Assembly (NCBI RefSeq): GCF_002797855.1 | Contig: NZ_PGFB01000006.1 | Coordinates: 62,001-126,000, forward strand | Origin: Compostimonas suwonensis | Lineage (GTDB): Bacteria; Actinomycetota; Actinomycetes; Actinomycetales; Microbacteriaceae | Direction: 5' to 3' | DNA: 64,000 nt | In this document: piece by piece, positions 1 to 9,181 of the stretch | Layout: every line of letters begins with the position of its first letter | How positions within the stretch are numbered: position 1 is the stretch's first letter | Position numbers and translations under genes: made by a program | Notes under the pieces: model-generated | The model's database searches: none | What the model was told of the DNA's origin: nothing | The model's input: only the letters and a program-made list of their open reading frames with translations

Positions 1-591
1 GTGATTGAACACGTATTCGACGTTGAACTCATCGTCCATCGGGGTCGACTCATCCCTCCAGCGGACGTCGGCCCAGTGCCACGGCCCGGGGCGCCGCGGC
101 ACCTGGCCCAGATCCACGATGAACCCGTTCGTTGCGTCATCCGGGGCCACCGTAGGAACACCCGCTGTTTTGAACGAGGCCTCGCATGTGGGCACCACCG
201 ATGCTCTCTCGACGCGGATACTCAGCTGCGCCCCTGAGCGAAAGCAGCGCCGGAGGACGTGGTGCCCGATCAAACCACCAGAAGGCACCGATACCTTCAA
301 AGAGAACACCTGCGACTCTCGATTCCCGGGGCGGATTCGCGCTGCCAACTCGGAGATGGGGGCTTCCTCGTCCTTGACACGCCAAGCGATCTTGATCGTT
401 GGCCAGCCGAAGACGAACTGCACCAAGAGTTCAAGGATCAACGCCGCGACGATCGCAGAGACCAGGAAGCGAATCGGATCTCCAACAGTTGGGAACGTCT
501 CTTCAAGCCAAGGGTCGAGCAAGATTACTGCCCACGCGGCGACCGCTACTTTGAGCGCGTCCCACAGCACGCTGATAATTCTGGTTCTCAA
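1..591 (-). CDS. Uncharacterised two-TM membrane protein, 3' end beyond window
   Basis: An open frame runs from a TTG at 591-589 off the left edge, with 197 residues visible. The TTG overlaps the stop of the upstream gene (TTGA), which suggests translational coupling. Two hydrophobic segments are visible at about residues 5-25 and 41-62. A soluble part follows from about residue 70, starting after WRVKDEEAP, and ends at the edge as ...DEFNVEYVFNH. I do not recognise the family. Coding is supported by the uninterrupted frame, the natural amino-acid composition and the overlap with the gene upstream. GC content here is lower than in the backbone genes to the right, so this could be the edge of an accessory islet. 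A start further downstream cannot be excluded. Confidence 0.6.
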   Translation of the reverse strand, partial: MRTRIISVLWDALKVAVAAWAVILLDPWLEETFPTVGDPIRFLVSAIVAALILELLVQFVFGWPTIKIAWRVKDEEAPISELAARIRPGNRESQVFSLKVSVPSGGLIGHHVLRRCFRSGAQLSIRVERASVVPTCEASFKTAGVPTVAPDDATNGFIVDLGQVPRRPGPWHWADVRWRDESTPMDDEFNVEYVFNH

Positions 592-1043
592 GATAGACGC
601 AGCTCCCGCCATGCGGACTTCAGGAGCTGCTCAGCTTCCTGCGTCACAGATGTGTCCACGTAGCCGCGGCGACGCACCGAGATACGCATGCCGCTTGCCG
701 AGCCGATCAAGTTCACCCCGACGATGTACAAGCCGTCGTACTCATTTTGTAGAGCAGCCTCGACCTCGTCACTCCCGTACGCGCGGAGCGCCTCAACAAG
801 ATCGTCCGATACCTCGGCTTGCTCGTCAGGAACGAGCGGAACGAGATAGGCGTCAGAGACCATGAATGAAGAGACCACGAAACCGCGCGCTGACGCATAG
901 GCCGCGAGCCTGATCAGATCCTGACTCCCAAGGTGAAGTTCCGTGCCGACCGGAGTCCGCGCGGGGAGGCCTGAACCCACGTCGCTGATGCGCAGATCGG
1001 CACGCCCGTTCGCCGACGGGCTCAGCACCACCTTGCTCACCAT
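588..1043 (-). CDS. Uncharacterised soluble protein, 151 aa from this ATG
   Basis: This frame (MVSKVVLSPSANG... to ...WRELRLS) has no family I recognise. No signal peptide or membrane segment is visible, and acidic and hydrophobic stretches alternate as in a soluble alpha/beta protein. Its stop overlaps the TTG start of the next gene, so the two probably form a transcription unit. The same frame continues naturally upstream of the ATG (IFWTGRADLRGDNVVSIREDGV) but reaches a stop without a standard start codon. The adjacent frame upstream also reads as protein. The true gene may therefore be about 188 residues, broken by a one-base slip in the A-run at 1103-1106. If the ATG is genuine, no strong Shine-Dalgarno precedes it. 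Confidence 0.55.
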   Translation of the reverse strand: MVSKVVLSPSANGRADLRISDVGSGLPARTPVGTELHLGSQDLIRLAAYASARGFVVSSFMVSDAYLVPLVPDEQAEVSDDLVEALRAYGSDEVEAALQNEYDGLYIVGVNLIGSASGMRISVRRRGYVDTSVTQEAEQLLKSAWRELRLS

Positions 1044-1165
1044 GACTCCATCTTCTCGGATGGATACGACATTGTCGCCCCGCAGATCGGCGCGCCCAGT
1101 CCAAAAGATTCGAGAGTCGCTTCACTGGTCTCGTCACCGCGGCCAAACATCGTCGACACGATCAC
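1037..1165 (-). pseudogene. Probable frameshifted N-terminal part of the 588-1043 gene
   Basis: From GTG 1165 (or ATG 1150) a frame reads MFGRGDETSEATLESFG and then loses protein-like character before its stop at 1037-1039. One base later in the reading register, the sequence continues as FWTGRADLRGDNVVSIREDG straight into the downstream 151-aa gene. The switch falls at TCTTTTGG (minus strand; the A-run is 1103-1106 on plus). One extra T would join the two halves into a single protein of roughly 188 residues. This could be a real inactivating indel, programmed slippage or an assembly error. Confidence 0.35.
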
Positions 1166-1369
1166 CGCATGGAGCGCCTCGCCGTGCTCGTACTGGCGTC
1201 ACTGCCAGACACCGCTATGAAGTCGAACTTCCCATGCGGTATCTACGGGGCTCGCCTCCACCAAGCGGCGCCTAGTGCGCCTCAACGGCACAGGCCCGGA
1301 ACGGCTCTCTGCTGTCCGAAAATCTGTCCGTTTACTCCCCGTAGCCGTCCGTAAACGTCGGGGGATACA

Positions 1370-1405
1370 CTGAGCCCCAGGCGGCAGATGCCGCCTGGGG
1401 CTCAG
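1370..1405 (-). terminator. Stem-loop downstream of glnA
   Basis: A perfect inverted repeat has 17-bp arms (CTGAGCCCCAGGCGGCA and its complement) around GA. It lies about 50 bp past the glnA stop. No T-tract follows on either strand, as is common in high-GC actinobacteria, so it may act in both directions or stabilise the mRNA end. Confidence 0.7.
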
Positions 1406-1456
1406 TAAATCACTGGGCTCGCAGACCGGAAGTGCGGGTCTGCGGACCTCTCGGAG

Positions 1457-2881
1457 TCAGACGCCGAAGTACAGCTCGTACTCGAAGGGGTGCGGACGCT
1501 GCGCGAGGGGCTTGATCTCCTTCTCGCGCTTGTAGTCGATCCAGGTCTCGATGAGCTCCTGGGTGAAGACGCCACCGGCGAGCAGGAACTCGTGGTCGGC
1601 CTCGAGGGCGTCGAGCGCCGCGCCGAGCGACGCGGGAACCTGGGGGATGTTCTTCGCCTCCTCGGGCGGGAGCTCGTAGAGGTCCTTGTCGACGGGCTCG
1701 TGCGGCTCGATACGGTTCTTGATGCCGTCGATGCCGGCCATGAGCTGCGCGGCGAAGGCGAGGTACGGGTTGCCCGAGGCGTCCGGAGCACGGAACTCGA
1801 TGCGCTTGGCCTTCGGGTTGGTGCCCGTGATCGGGATGCGGATCGAGGCCGAGCGGTTGCCGGCCGAGTAGACGAGGTTCACGGGAGCCTCGAAGCCCGG
1901 CACCAGGCGGTGGTAGCTGTTGACCGTCGGGTTCGTGAACGCGAGAACGGCCGGGGCGTGCTTGAGCAGGCCGCCGATGTACCAGCGCGCGACATCCGAG
2001 AGCCCGCCGTAGCCGGCCTCGTCGTAGAAGAGCGGCTTGCCGTCGTTCCACAGCGACTGGTGGGTGTGCATGCCCGAGCCGTTGTCGCCGAAGAGCGGCT
2101 TCGGCATGAACGTCGCGGTCTTGCCCCACTCGGCCGCGGTGTTCTTGACGATGTACTTGAACTTGAGGATGTCGTCTGCCGCGTGCACCATCGTGTCGAA
2201 GCGGTAGTTGATCTCACCCTGGCCTGCCGTGCCGACCTCGTGGTGGCTGCGCTCGAGGATGAGCCCGGCGTCGATGAGCTTGAGGCAGATGTCGTCGCGC
2301 AGGTCGGCGTGCTGGTCGACCGGGCTGACGGGGAAGTAGCCGCCCTTGTACGGGGTCTTGTTGGCGAGGTTGCCGCCCTCTTCGACGCGGCCCGAGTTCC
2401 AGGCCGCCTCGCTCGAGTCGACGCTGTAGAAGCTCGAGTGCTGGTTGACCTCGTAGCGCACGTCGTCGAAGATGTAGAACTCCGCCTCGGGGGCGAAGTA
2501 CGCGGTGTCGGCGATGCCGGTGGAGGCGAGGTACTTCTCGGCCTTCTTGGCGACCTGACGGGGGTCTTTGGCGTAGATCTCGCCGTTGCGCGGGTTGTAG
2601 ATGTCGAAGACCATGATGAGCGTGCGCTCGGCACGGAACGGGTCGACGTAGGCCGTGGAGACATCGGGGATGAGCTGCATGTCGGACTCGTGGATGTTGG
2701 CGAAGCCACGGATGGACGAGCCGTCGAAGAGCTGGCCCACTGAGAAGAACTCTTCGTCAACGGTGGAGGCGGGGATGTTGAAGTGCTGCTGGACACCGGG
2801 CAGGTCGGTGAAGCGGATATCAAGGAACTTGACGTCGGTTTCCTTGATGAACGTGAGCACCTCGGACGAATCACTGAACAT
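1457..2881 (-). CDS. glnA: Type I glutamine synthetase
   Basis: Makes glutamine from glutamate, ammonia and ATP in the cytoplasm. It is the main ammonia-assimilation enzyme, forming dodecamers in this family. The 474-residue length matches actinobacterial GlnA1 (about 478). The N-terminal beta-grasp region ([14 protein letters not shown]) is followed by the catalytic domain, with [11 protein letters not shown], the NRSASIRIP segment and a C-terminal [10 protein letters not shown] whose tyrosine is the usual adenylylation site. ATG 2881 was chosen because GGGAG precedes it at good spacing; a start 105 bp further upstream has no support. It stands alone, with a hairpin behind it and a divergent RDD gene in front. 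A GlnR-type operator lies about 70 bp upstream, so transcription is probably nitrogen-controlled. Adenylylation by GlnE is inferred from the site only. Confidence 0.98.
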   Translation of the reverse strand: MFSDSSEVLTFIKETDVKFLDIRFTDLPGVQQHFNIPASTVDEEFFSVGQLFDGSSIRGFANIHESDMQLIPDVSTAYVDPFRAERTLIMVFDIYNPRNGEIYAKDPRQVAKKAEKYLASTGIADTAYFAPEAEFYIFDDVRYEVNQHSSFYSVDSSEAAWNSGRVEEGGNLANKTPYKGGYFPVSPVDQHADLRDDICLKLIDAGLILERSHHEVGTAGQGEINYRFDTMVHAADDILKFKYIVKNTAAEWGKTATFMPKPLFGDNGSGMHTHQSLWNDGKPLFYDEAGYGGLSDVARWYIGGLLKHAPAVLAFTNPTVNSYHRLVPGFEAPVNLVYSAGNRSASIRIPITGTNPKAKRIEFRAPDASGNPYLAFAAQLMAGIDGIKNRIEPHEPVDKDLYELPPEEAKNIPQVPASLGAALDALEADHEFLLAGGVFTQELIETWIDYKREKEIKPLAQRPHPFEYELYFGV

Positions 2882-2953
2882 GAGTGGGTCTCCCAAAGGC
2901 TTGGATCGGAACAGGCTGCACAGCGCAGCCGCTTCCGAGGGTATGGCCAAGGG

Positions 2954-2991
2954 GTTTCCCGACAGTGACGCCCATGTTTCCGGCATGTTAC
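2954..2991 (-). promoter_or_regulatory. GlnR-type operator of glnA (four boxes)
   Basis: On the minus strand, four pentamers GTAAC, GAAAC, GTCAC and GAAAC are separated by exactly 6 bases each (ATGCCG, ATGGGC, TGTCGG). This is the a1-b1-a2-b2 layout described for the OmpR-type nitrogen regulator GlnR in Streptomyces. A possible -10 (TACCCT, complement of 2938-2943) lies about 10 bp downstream, placing the boxes over the -35 zone as expected for an activator. Confidence 0.85.
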
Positions 2992-3060
2992 AAGCCCCTC
3001 ATCAGGGCCGGGCTCGGGCCGGTGTTCAGGCCGCGTTCAGGCCCCGGATACACTGGATCC

Positions 3061-3489
3061 GTGCCGAGATCCGAGTCCACACCTTCACGTTCCGGCGAGA
3101 CTTCTCCCAGCAGATACCCGGGTGAGCGCCTCGGTCTGCCCGAGTCGGGTCGGCGATCCGTCGCCCGGGTCGGCCGCCGCATCGGCGCCCTCGCGATCGA
3201 CTGGGCGATCGCGAGCGTCATCGCTCTCGCGATCTTCGGGCAGACGCAATGGATGCCGCTCCTCATCTTCCTCGCGATGCAGATCCTGTTCATCGCGACC
3301 ATCGGCGGCAGCATCGGGCACCGGCTGCTGGGCATGCAGCTGGTGCCGCTCAGGGGCGGCTATGTGGGCCTGTGGCGCCCGATCGTGCGCTCCGTGCTCC
3401 TGTGCCTCGCCATCCCTGCGCTCATCTGGGACTCGGATCAGCGCGGCTTCCACGACGTCGTCGCGGGCACCGTGCTCATCCGGGTATAG
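3061..3489 (+). CDS. RDD-family small membrane protein
   Basis: A 142-residue protein from GTG 3061. After a Ser/Pro-rich cytoplasmic N-terminus come R-R-I-GALAIDWAIA (the R and D of the RDD signature) and three hydrophobic segments at about residues 42-58, 63-79 and 108-123. The end reads WDSDQRGFHDVVAGTVLI; the D-x-x-x-RGxHD motif is typical of the family. Its role is not established; RDD proteins are suspected transporters or membrane organisers. TACACT sits 7 bases before the GTG, so the transcript is probably leaderless. Position next to glnA, divergent and facing DUF4191, is conserved in actinobacteria (compare the Rv2219-Rv2220 region of M. tuberculosis). Confidence 0.88.
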   Translation: MPRSESTPSRSGETSPSRYPGERLGLPESGRRSVARVGRRIGALAIDWAIASVIALAIFGQTQWMPLLIFLAMQILFIATIGGSIGHRLLGMQLVPLRGGYVGLWRPIVRSVLLCLAIPALIWDSDQRGFHDVVAGTVLIRV

Positions 3490-3555
3490 CGCGGATCATC
3501 CCGGTGCGGCGCGGGCGGAGCGGCTGACAGCCGGCTCGGCCCGGCCCGGCTCAGC

Positions 3556-4266
3556 TCAGCGCGCGCGCTGCGGGCGGGCCTTGTACGGGTCGACGCCTTT
3601 CGGGATGGGAAGCTGGCCGCCGAGCGAGCTCAGGCGGTTGCTGACCGCCAGCACCTCGGCCTTCGTGAGCGTCGGCTTGATCTTCGTGAGGCGCCGGGAG
3701 AGCTTGTGCAGGGGGATCGCGTCGTCATCCGGGCCGACCGACAGGAAGGTCACGGGAACGTTGGGCAGCACGCGGGAGACCTTGCGCTTCTCGTCCTCCA
3801 TCATGCGCACGATGCGCGTGCGCGGGCCCTCGCCGATGATGACGACCCCGCCGCGGCCGACCGCGCGGTAGACGGCATCCTGCGTCTTGCCGTTGACGGC
3901 GACGGGCATCTCGCTGCCTCGCCAGCTGCGGCGCAGGGAGGAGCGCAGAACGGCGCCCACGGCTCCGGGCTGGCCCGCGATCTGCGAGTACGCGGCCTTC
4001 TCGGCGCGACGGCTCAGGATGATCATGGCCGTGAGCACACCACCGAGAACGCCCGCGACGACCCAGAGCGCGATGCTCAGGCCGTTGTCGGGGGTGAGGA
4101 TGAGGGCGAGGGCGATGCCGAGGGCGATCGGCGCGAGGAACCCGAGGGCCATGAACCAGACGGCGCTGGAGTCGTAGCGCCGGGTCATCTGGAAGACCTG
4201 GTACATCTGCTTGAGGCGACCAGGCTCCTTCTGAGCGGCCTGAGCCTTGTCGTTGTTGCGTGCCAT
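3556..4266 (-). CDS. DUF4191 membrane protein
   Basis: A 236-residue protein (MARNNDKAQAAQKE...) with a basic cytoplasmic N-terminus. Two membrane helices form a hairpin at about residues 39-60 and 66-86, followed by a conserved soluble domain containing DAVYRAVGRGGVVIIGEG and ending in the basic YKARPQRAR. This matches actinobacterial DUF4191 in length and composition; the function is unknown. ATG 4266 gives the standard family N-terminus, while an extended frame upstream is arginine-rich and unlikely to be translated. In many actinobacteria this gene sits beside lipA; here lipA is not present. Confidence 0.88.
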   Translation of the reverse strand: MARNNDKAQAAQKEPGRLKQMYQVFQMTRRYDSSAVWFMALGFLAPIALGIALALILTPDNGLSIALWVVAGVLGGVLTAMIILSRRAEKAAYSQIAGQPGAVGAVLRSSLRRSWRGSEMPVAVNGKTQDAVYRAVGRGGVVIIGEGPRTRIVRMMEDEKRKVSRVLPNVPVTFLSVGPDDDAIPLHKLSRRLTKIKPTLTKAEVLAVSNRLSSLGGQLPIPKGVDPYKARPQRAR

Positions 4267-4455
4267 GCTCTCTAGGATACCGACTGCGCCCGGTCGATCG
4301 TCGCGGTTGCGCTCACGGCTTAGCCGGCACTGCGCGGGGCAGGGCGGGAGGGACGACACGCTCAGTCGTTCTGCACAGGCGCGGCGCGGCGCCGGGTTTC
4401 CCCATCCCGGCGCCGGCCATCGGATGAGCCGTCTCCGAGCGGTGACGATGGTGGC

Positions 4456-6114
4456 GTGATCCTCCACCGCAAGCCCGTCCCGGCCGAGCCGTCATCGTCG
4501 GCGCCGCCGCTCGGCGTCGGCGCGGGGATCGGTGCGGGTACGGGGATCGGTGCGGTCGCGGGGATCGGTGCGGGTACCGAAGCGGGAGCGCTCGTGGCGG
4601 GGTACCCGGTGATCCGGCGGATCGGCGGGGGCGGGCGTTCCGAGCTGTTCCTCGCTCGATCGGACCCCGGGCCGCCCGTTGTGCTCAAGGTCTACCGTCC
4701 CGAGGTCGCTCCCGAGTCCGTCCACGCCGAGATCCGCGCGCTCTCGGCCGGGCTGTCGGCGCACATCCTCGAGCTCATCGACGTGGCGAGCCTTCCCGAC
4801 GGGCGGCTGTGCGTCGTGCTTCCCCACCTGGGCGGCGGATCGCTCGCCCGGATGGTCGACCACGGCCGCGCCATCGACCCGGGGGAGGCCGTGACGATCC
4901 TCGCCCCTCTCGTCGCCGCGAGCGGGGCTCTCTGGGCCGCCGGCCTCGTGCATCCGGCTCTGTCCCCCGCGACCGTGCTCTTCAGCGACGAGGGGGCGCC
5001 CGTCGTCGTCGGGCTCGGGCAGCTCGAGAGCTTCCAGCGGGAGTCGCGGGAGCAGTCGTCGTCGAGCCTCGACCTCGCCGCCCGCCGCCTCTCGCTCGTC
5101 GCTGCGAGCGTTCTGCACCGGGTCCCGAACGCCGCCGATCGGGGAGCTGAGGGCGTTCTCGCCGCCGCTGCGCCGGCACGGGCGGCTGCCGTGCGCGGTC
5201 TGGCGTACTTCCACGAGCTCGAAGACGTCGTCTTCGACTTCTCCGAGGCGGCTCCCGTGCGTCTCGAGGCGCCGGCAGCGGCTCGGGTGCCCGTGGCCTG
5301 GTCGGCGGCTGCAGCCCTGCGGCAAGAAGCCGCGGCGTCCGCCCCCGCGTCTCTCGTGCGGGCGAGCCCGACGAGCCCGACGGGTACGGGGAACCCGACG
5401 AATGCGACGAGCCCGGGAGACCCCGCGATCCCCGCGAACCGGATGCTGCACCTGCCCGGATTCGCGAGCGACACCCTCGAGGCGTTCCTCGACGCGGGCA
5501 GTCTCACGGGGCTCGCGCGAGGCCTGCGGGCGTGGCTGTCGCGCCGGTGGAAGCCGCTCGCCGTGGGGGCGGGCCTTGCGGCTGTCGCGCTCGTTCTCGT
5601 GCTGACGCTGACCGGTGACGGGTCGGGGGAGGCCGCGCGCGACGAGGCGGCGGACGCCTCGACGTCCGCGCCCTCGGACACCGCTGCGGATCCGGATCCT
5701 GCACCCGGCCCCGTGCCCGACTCCGTGCGCGATCCTGCACCCGACCCGGCGGCGCTCGCGGGGGAGGATCCGGTCGCGGCGGCCCGGGAGCTGCTGCGCG
5801 GCCGGGAACGCTGTCTGCGCCTCCGGTCGAGCGAATGCCTCGACGGAGTCGACCAGGCGGGGAGCGCTCTTCTCGCCGGCGACCGGCAGCGGGTGGGGGC
5901 GGCTGCCGAGTCGGGTGTTGCCGAGTCAGGTGTTGCCGCGGCGAACGTGCCGGAGTCGGCGGACGAGCCGGTCGTCGAGCTCGTGGAGCTTCACGGCGAC
6001 TCGGCCGTGCTCACCGTCGCGATGGCCGCGACAGCCGGCACAACGGAACCGGCCTCGCTCCTGATCGTCAGGAGCGAGGCCGGTTGGCGTCTGCGGGAGA
6101 TCTTCGAGCCGTGA
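4456..6114 (+). CDS. Membrane-anchored predicted pseudokinase
   Basis: A 552-residue protein from GTG 4456 that resembles a Ser/Thr kinase followed by one membrane helix (about residues 368-388) and an extracytoplasmic tail. The kinase-like part keeps a glycine-rich loop (IGGGGRSELFLA, from residue 56), the ATP-binding lysine (VVLKVY, K78) and an alpha-C glutamate (HAEIRAL). The catalytic-loop HRD is HPA (H166), and the DFG position reads VGLG (185-188), so both metal-binding and catalytic aspartates are missing. Phosphotransfer is therefore unlikely; a binding or scaffold role is inferred. Residues 20-45 are a Gly/Ala repeat and residues 300-320 are Thr/Pro/Asn-rich. The tail (about 389-552) is acidic and ends SLLIVRSEAGWRLREIFEP, possibly an NTF2-like sensor fold. 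It occupies the place where lipA and lipB stand in many relatives. Confidence 0.75.
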   Translation: MILHRKPVPAEPSSSAPPLGVGAGIGAGTGIGAVAGIGAGTEAGALVAGYPVIRRIGGGGRSELFLARSDPGPPVVLKVYRPEVAPESVHAEIRALSAGLSAHILELIDVASLPDGRLCVVLPHLGGGSLARMVDHGRAIDPGEAVTILAPLVAASGALWAAGLVHPALSPATVLFSDEGAPVVVGLGQLESFQRESREQSSSSLDLAARRLSLVAASVLHRVPNAADRGAEGVLAAAAPARAAAVRGLAYFHELEDVVFDFSEAAPVRLEAPAAARVPVAWSAAAALRQEAAASAPASLVRASPTSPTGTGNPTNATSPGDPAIPANRMLHLPGFASDTLEAFLDAGSLTGLARGLRAWLSRRWKPLAVGAGLAAVALVLVLTLTGDGSGEAARDEAADASTSAPSDTAADPDPAPGPVPDSVRDPAPDPAALAGEDPVAAARELLRGRERCLRLRSSECLDGVDQAGSALLAGDRQRVGAAAESGVAESGVAAANVPESADEPVVELVELHGDSAVLTVAMAATAGTTEPASLLIVRSEAGWRLREIFEP

Positions 6115-6139
6115 GGCGCTGCTCGATGCCCCGGTGCGG

Positions 6140-7603
6140 CTAGATGCCCAGGTCGGCCTCGAAGTTGCCGTCTTCGAGACGGTTCTTCACGGCGACGAGG
6201 AATCGTGCGGCATCCGCACCGTCGATGATGCGGTGGTCGTACGAGAGCGCCAGGTAGACCGTCGAGCGGATCGCGATCGCCTCGACGCCGTCGGCCTTCA
6301 CGACGACCGGCTTCTTCGTGACGATTCCCGTTCCGAGGATCGCCGACTGCGGCAGGAAGACCACCGGGGTGTCGAAGAGCGCTCCACGCGAGCCCGTGTT
6401 GGTGAGCGTGAAGGTTCCGCCGGCGAGCTCGTCGGGCTTGAGCTTGTTGTCGCGGGTGCGCTCGGCGAGGTCGGCGATCTCGGTGGCGAAACCGGCGAGA
6501 TCGCGGGTTCCGGCATCCTTGATCACGGGAGTGAGCAATCCGCGCTCGGTGTCGACCGCGATGCTCAGGTTCTCCTGCTCGGGGTAGACGATGGACTCGC
6601 CGTCGACCGTCGCGTTGATGATCGGGTACGCCTTGAGCGCCTCGGTCGCCGCGAGGGCGAAGAACGGCAGGAAGGACAGCTTGGCGCCCGTCTTGGCGGC
6701 GAAGTCGCCCTTGACGCGGTCGCGCAGCGCCGCGATGCGGGTCACGTCGACCTCGACGACCGAGGTGAGCTGAGCCGTCGACTGCATGCTGAGAACGGCG
6801 CGCTCGGCGACGACCTTGCGCAGGCGCGACATCGGCTGCGTGGTACCGCGCAGCGGCGAGGTCTCGAGGGCGACGGCCTTGGCCGGTGCGGCTGCCGCTG
6901 CCGGGGCTGCCGAGGCGTTGAGCACGTCCTCCTTGCGGATGCGCCCTCCCACGCCGGTTCCCGACAGGGTCGAGAGGTCGACGCCCTGCTCGTGCGCGAG
7001 CTTGCGGACGAGCGGGGTGACGTAGCCGGCGTTGCCCGAGCCTGCGGGCGCTGCGGCGGCTGCGGGTGCAGCAGGAGCGGCGGGTGCCGGAGCCGCGGGT
7101 GCCGGAGCGGCCGGTGCTGCAGGCGCCGGTGCGGCCGGTGCTGCGGCGACAGGAGCAGGAGCAGCGGGCGCGGCAGGAGCAGGTGCGGCGGCCGGCGCGG
7201 GCGGTGCCGCGACGGGCTCCGCTGCGGGTGCCTCGACGGGTGCGTCGGTCGACGGGACCTCGGCCGCGGCCACGGGGGCCGGTGCAGCCTCCGGCGCCGG
7301 TGCTGCTTCGGCGGCCGGCGCGGCCTCCTCAGCCGGTGCTGCCGGCGCGGCCTCGCCGGAGCCCGAGCCGTCTCCGATGCGGACGAGGGGGGTTCCCACC
7401 TCGACCGTCTCGTCCTCCTGCACGAGGATCTCCTCGACGACGCCGGCGACAGGGGAGGGGATCTCCGTGTCGACCTTGTCCGTCGAGACTTCGAGCAGAG
7501 GCTCGTCAACCTCGACGTGGTCACCGACATTCTTAAGCCAGCGGGTGACCGTGCCCTCTGTGACACTCTCTCCGAGTGCCGGGAGGCTGACGGATTCGCT
7601 CAT
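6140..7603 (-). CDS. sucB: 2-oxoacid dehydrogenase E2 (dihydrolipoamide acyltransferase)
   Basis: A 487-residue E2 core of the pyruvate and/or 2-oxoglutarate dehydrogenase complex. It has one lipoyl domain (residues 1-78; lipoyl lysine K43 in STDKVDTE) and a long Ala/Pro linker (about 80-190). The peripheral-subunit-binding domain contains [20 protein letters not shown], and the acyltransferase domain ends with the catalytic HRIIDG motif ([15 protein letters not shown]). ATG 7603 has AGGAGA at good spacing. It is downstream of lpdA (68 bp), forming an E3-E2 unit. Whether it serves PDH, OGDH or both is open: in mycobacteria and corynebacteria the equivalent E2 (DlaT/AceF) is the shared or pyruvate-specific one, so the symbol sucB is conventional rather than proven. 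Confidence 0.93.
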   Translation of the reverse strand: MSESVSLPALGESVTEGTVTRWLKNVGDHVEVDEPLLEVSTDKVDTEIPSPVAGVVEEILVQEDETVEVGTPLVRIGDGSGSGEAAPAAPAEEAAPAAEAAPAPEAAPAPVAAAEVPSTDAPVEAPAAEPVAAPPAPAAAPAPAAPAAPAPVAAAPAAPAPAAPAAPAPAAPAPAAPAAPAAAAAPAGSGNAGYVTPLVRKLAHEQGVDLSTLSGTGVGGRIRKEDVLNASAAPAAAAAPAKAVALETSPLRGTTQPMSRLRKVVAERAVLSMQSTAQLTSVVEVDVTRIAALRDRVKGDFAAKTGAKLSFLPFFALAATEALKAYPIINATVDGESIVYPEQENLSIAVDTERGLLTPVIKDAGTRDLAGFATEIADLAERTRDNKLKPDELAGGTFTLTNTGSRGALFDTPVVFLPQSAILGTGIVTKKPVVVKADGVEAIAIRSTVYLALSYDHRIIDGADAARFLVAVKNRLEDGNFEADLGI

Positions 7604-7671
7604 GAGCTTTGTCTCCTTCAAGAACCTTTTAGTTTCGATGTTTAGCTTAGTGACGCAAGGGGTGCGACTCG

Positions 7672-9045
7672 TCAGAGTGCGTGGAGCGGCTTGCCCGCGA
7701 GGGCGAGGTGCGCTTCTCCCAAAGCCTCGTTCTGGGTGGGGTGCGCGTGCACGAGGCTCGCGACGTCTTCCGGGTACGCCTCCCAGTTCACGATGAGCTG
7801 CGCCTCCCCGATGAGCTCGCCGACGCGGGCTCCGATCATGTGGATGCCGACGACGGGGCCGTCGTTGACGCGCACGACCTTGACGGAGCCCGAGGTGCCG
7901 ATGATGTGGCTCTTGCCGTTGCCGGCGAGGTTGTAGTCGTAGAACGAGACGTTCTCGGCGCCGTACTTCTCCTCGGCCCGGGCCTGCGAGAGCCCGATGG
8001 AGGCGACCTCGGGATCGCTGTAGGTCACCTTGGGGATGTTGATGTCGTCGATGATCACGGGGTTGAGGCCGGCGATCTCCTCGGCGACGAAGATGCCCTG
8101 CTGGAAACCGCGGTGCGCGAGCTGGAGGCCGGGCACGATGTCGCCGACGGCGTAGACGCCGGGGATGTTCGTCTGCAGGCGCTCGTTCGTGATGACGAAG
8201 CCGCGGTCGAGGGTCAGGCCGACCTCCTCGAAGCCGAGTCCGGCGGTCGAGGGGCCACGTCCGACGGCGACGAGCAGCAGCTCGGCGTCGATGGTCTCGC
8301 CGTTCTCGAGGGTGACGACGACGCCGTTGTCGTTCTCGACGACGCCGGCGAAGCGCACGCCGATCGTGAAGTTGATGCCGCGCTTGCGGAAGGCCCGCTC
8401 GAGCTGCTTGCTCACCGACTCGTCTTCGTTCGGCACGAGGTGGGGCAGGGCCTCGATGATCGTGACATCTGCGCCGAAGGACTTCCAGACGCTCGCGAAC
8501 TCGACGCCGATGACGCCGCCGCCGAGGATCGCGACCTTCTTCGGGATGAAGTCGAGCTCGAGCGCCTGCTCGCTCGTGATGACGCGGCCGGCGATGTCGA
8601 GGCCGGGGAGCGAGCGCGAGTAGGAGCCCGTCGCCAGGATGACGTTCTTGCCGACGACCGTGTCGTCGCCGACCTGGACGGTCGTAGGCGAGACGAGCTT
8701 GCCCTCGCCCTCGATGACGGTGATGCCGCGAGCCTTGATGAGGCCCTGGAGACCCTTGTACTTGCTCGAGACGATGCCCTCGCGGTAGGCGGTCACGCCC
8801 GCGATGTCGATGCCGTTGAACGTCGTGTCGACACCGTACTTGCTGGACTCACGCGAATAGTCGGCGACCTCGGCGGCGTGCAGGAGCGCCTTCGTCGGGA
8901 TGCAGCCGCGGTGCAGACAGGTGCCGCCGAGCTTGCCCTTCTCGATCAGGCCGACGCTGAAACCCAGCTGGCTCGCTCGAAGGGCTGCCGCGTAACCGCC
9001 GCTGCCACCGCCGAGCACCACAATGTCAAAATTCTGTTCCGACAC
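7672..9045 (-). CDS. lpdA: Dihydrolipoyl dehydrogenase (E3)
   Basis: A 457-residue FAD flavoprotein that reoxidises dihydrolipoamide on E2 and reduces NAD+. Visible are the N-terminal FAD motif [17 protein letters not shown], the redox-active disulfide [13 protein letters not shown], the NAD-binding [12 protein letters not shown], and [15 protein letters not shown]. The C-terminal interface carries the catalytic His-Glu pair ([17 protein letters not shown]). It starts at GTG 9045, preceded by GAGGGAG. It is the first gene of the lpdA-sucB pair. The 136-bp gap upstream to pepA holds no gene; its AT-richer stretch around 9150-9170 probably carries the promoter. Confidence 0.97.
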   Translation of the reverse strand: MSEQNFDIVVLGGGSGGYAAALRASQLGFSVGLIEKGKLGGTCLHRGCIPTKALLHAAEVADYSRESSKYGVDTTFNGIDIAGVTAYREGIVSSKYKGLQGLIKARGITVIEGEGKLVSPTTVQVGDDTVVGKNVILATGSYSRSLPGLDIAGRVITSEQALELDFIPKKVAILGGGVIGVEFASVWKSFGADVTIIEALPHLVPNEDESVSKQLERAFRKRGINFTIGVRFAGVVENDNGVVVTLENGETIDAELLLVAVGRGPSTAGLGFEEVGLTLDRGFVITNERLQTNIPGVYAVGDIVPGLQLAHRGFQQGIFVAEEIAGLNPVIIDDINIPKVTYSDPEVASIGLSQARAEEKYGAENVSFYDYNLAGNGKSHIIGTSGSVKVVRVNDGPVVGIHMIGARVGELIGEAQLIVNWEAYPEDVASLVHAHPTQNEALGEAHLALAGKPLHAL

Positions 9046-9181
9046 TCAGTTACTCCCTCGTGCATCAGGATTTGTGTCACTGATCCGATCGCAGGGCGGC
9101 GTCGTGCTCGATGAGTTCAGGCACAGCGCCTCCGCTCGTGACGGATGCATATGGGCAATGATTTTTGCCTCTACGAGCCTA

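Noticed and set aside
1490-2743. Plus-strand frame across glnA
   Set aside because: Low-complexity Val/Glu/Arg mirror of glnA codons.
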